Source: Metaruminococcus_A sp900762715 | GTDB lineage: Bacteria > Bacillota > Clostridia > Oscillospirales > Ruminococcaceae | Assembly: GCA_048204295.1 (NCBI GenBank) | Contig: DBFBLF010000019.1 | Location: forward strand, 1 to 12,769 | Length of the DNA: 12,769 bases | Direction: 5' to 3' | Shown here: positions 12,763-12,769 of the stretch, one piece after another | How the letters are laid out: the number at the start of each line of letters is the position of its first letter | Numbering within the stretch: the stretch's first letter is position 1 | Made by a program: the position numbers and the translations under genes | The notes under the pieces: model-generated | What the model was told of the DNA's origin: nothing | Seen by the model: the letters and a program-made list of their open reading frames with translations, nothing else | Databases searched by the model: none

Positions 12763-12769
12763 AGCAGTG

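Noticed and set aside
1..12769. CRISPR arrays, tRNA or rRNA genes, insertion sequences
   Set aside because: No regularly spaced direct repeats, no tRNA- or rRNA-like conserved segments and no transposase-like protein were seen.

Overview
The window looks like a chromosomal segment from an endospore-forming, low-to-mid GC Firmicute. It probably belongs to Clostridia, in the Oscillospirales/Ruminococcaceae range. The reasons are the cortex amidase CwlD next to radA, a DUF951 gene in front of prfA, GGAGG-type ribosome binding sites throughout, and tandem zinc-ribbon/TM2 proteins. The taxon is inferred from gene content only; no rRNA or tRNA gene is present.

Layout: (1) 48-2159, cwlD and radA, on the plus strand. 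(2) 2156-2628, an intergenic stretch with a probable small four-cysteine protein on the minus strand (TTG start) and a long terminator-like hairpin. (3) 2629-4815, a two-gene efflux unit made of a membrane-fusion (HlyD/RND-type) adaptor directly abutting a MacB/FtsX-type permease; no ATPase gene is next to it. (4) 4919-6312, minus strand: a small hypothetical protein followed by an S1-domain RNA-binding protein that ends in a strong terminator. A 35-bp dyad lies just upstream of the S1 gene's ribosome binding site, and a structured leader precedes the hypothetical gene. (5) 6539-6830, a good sigma-A promoter, about 250 nt of structured non-coding sequence and an intrinsic terminator: a stand-alone small RNA or an attenuated leader. 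(6) 6887-11237, a tightly packed plus-strand operon: DUF951, prfA, ywlC/tsaC-type threonylcarbamoyl-AMP synthase, coaE and an M18 aminopeptidase. (7) 11253-12567, two tandem paralogues, each a double zinc ribbon plus a TM2 membrane domain, each with its own promoter and terminator. (8) 12568-12769, an AT-rich tail with one doubtful 39-codon ORF and promoter-like boxes.

Most protein genes here are housekeeping (translation termination, tRNA t6A modification, CoA synthesis, recombination, peptide turnover). The most interesting features are non-coding: the unassigned structured RNA at about 6573-6830, the dyad in front of the S1-protein gene, the leader hairpin of the 118-aa gene, and a perfect 12-bp inverted repeat linking the promoter spacer and the ribosome binding site of the first TM2 gene. 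I did not recognise a complete new multi-gene system. The RNA locus is the best candidate for something undescribed.
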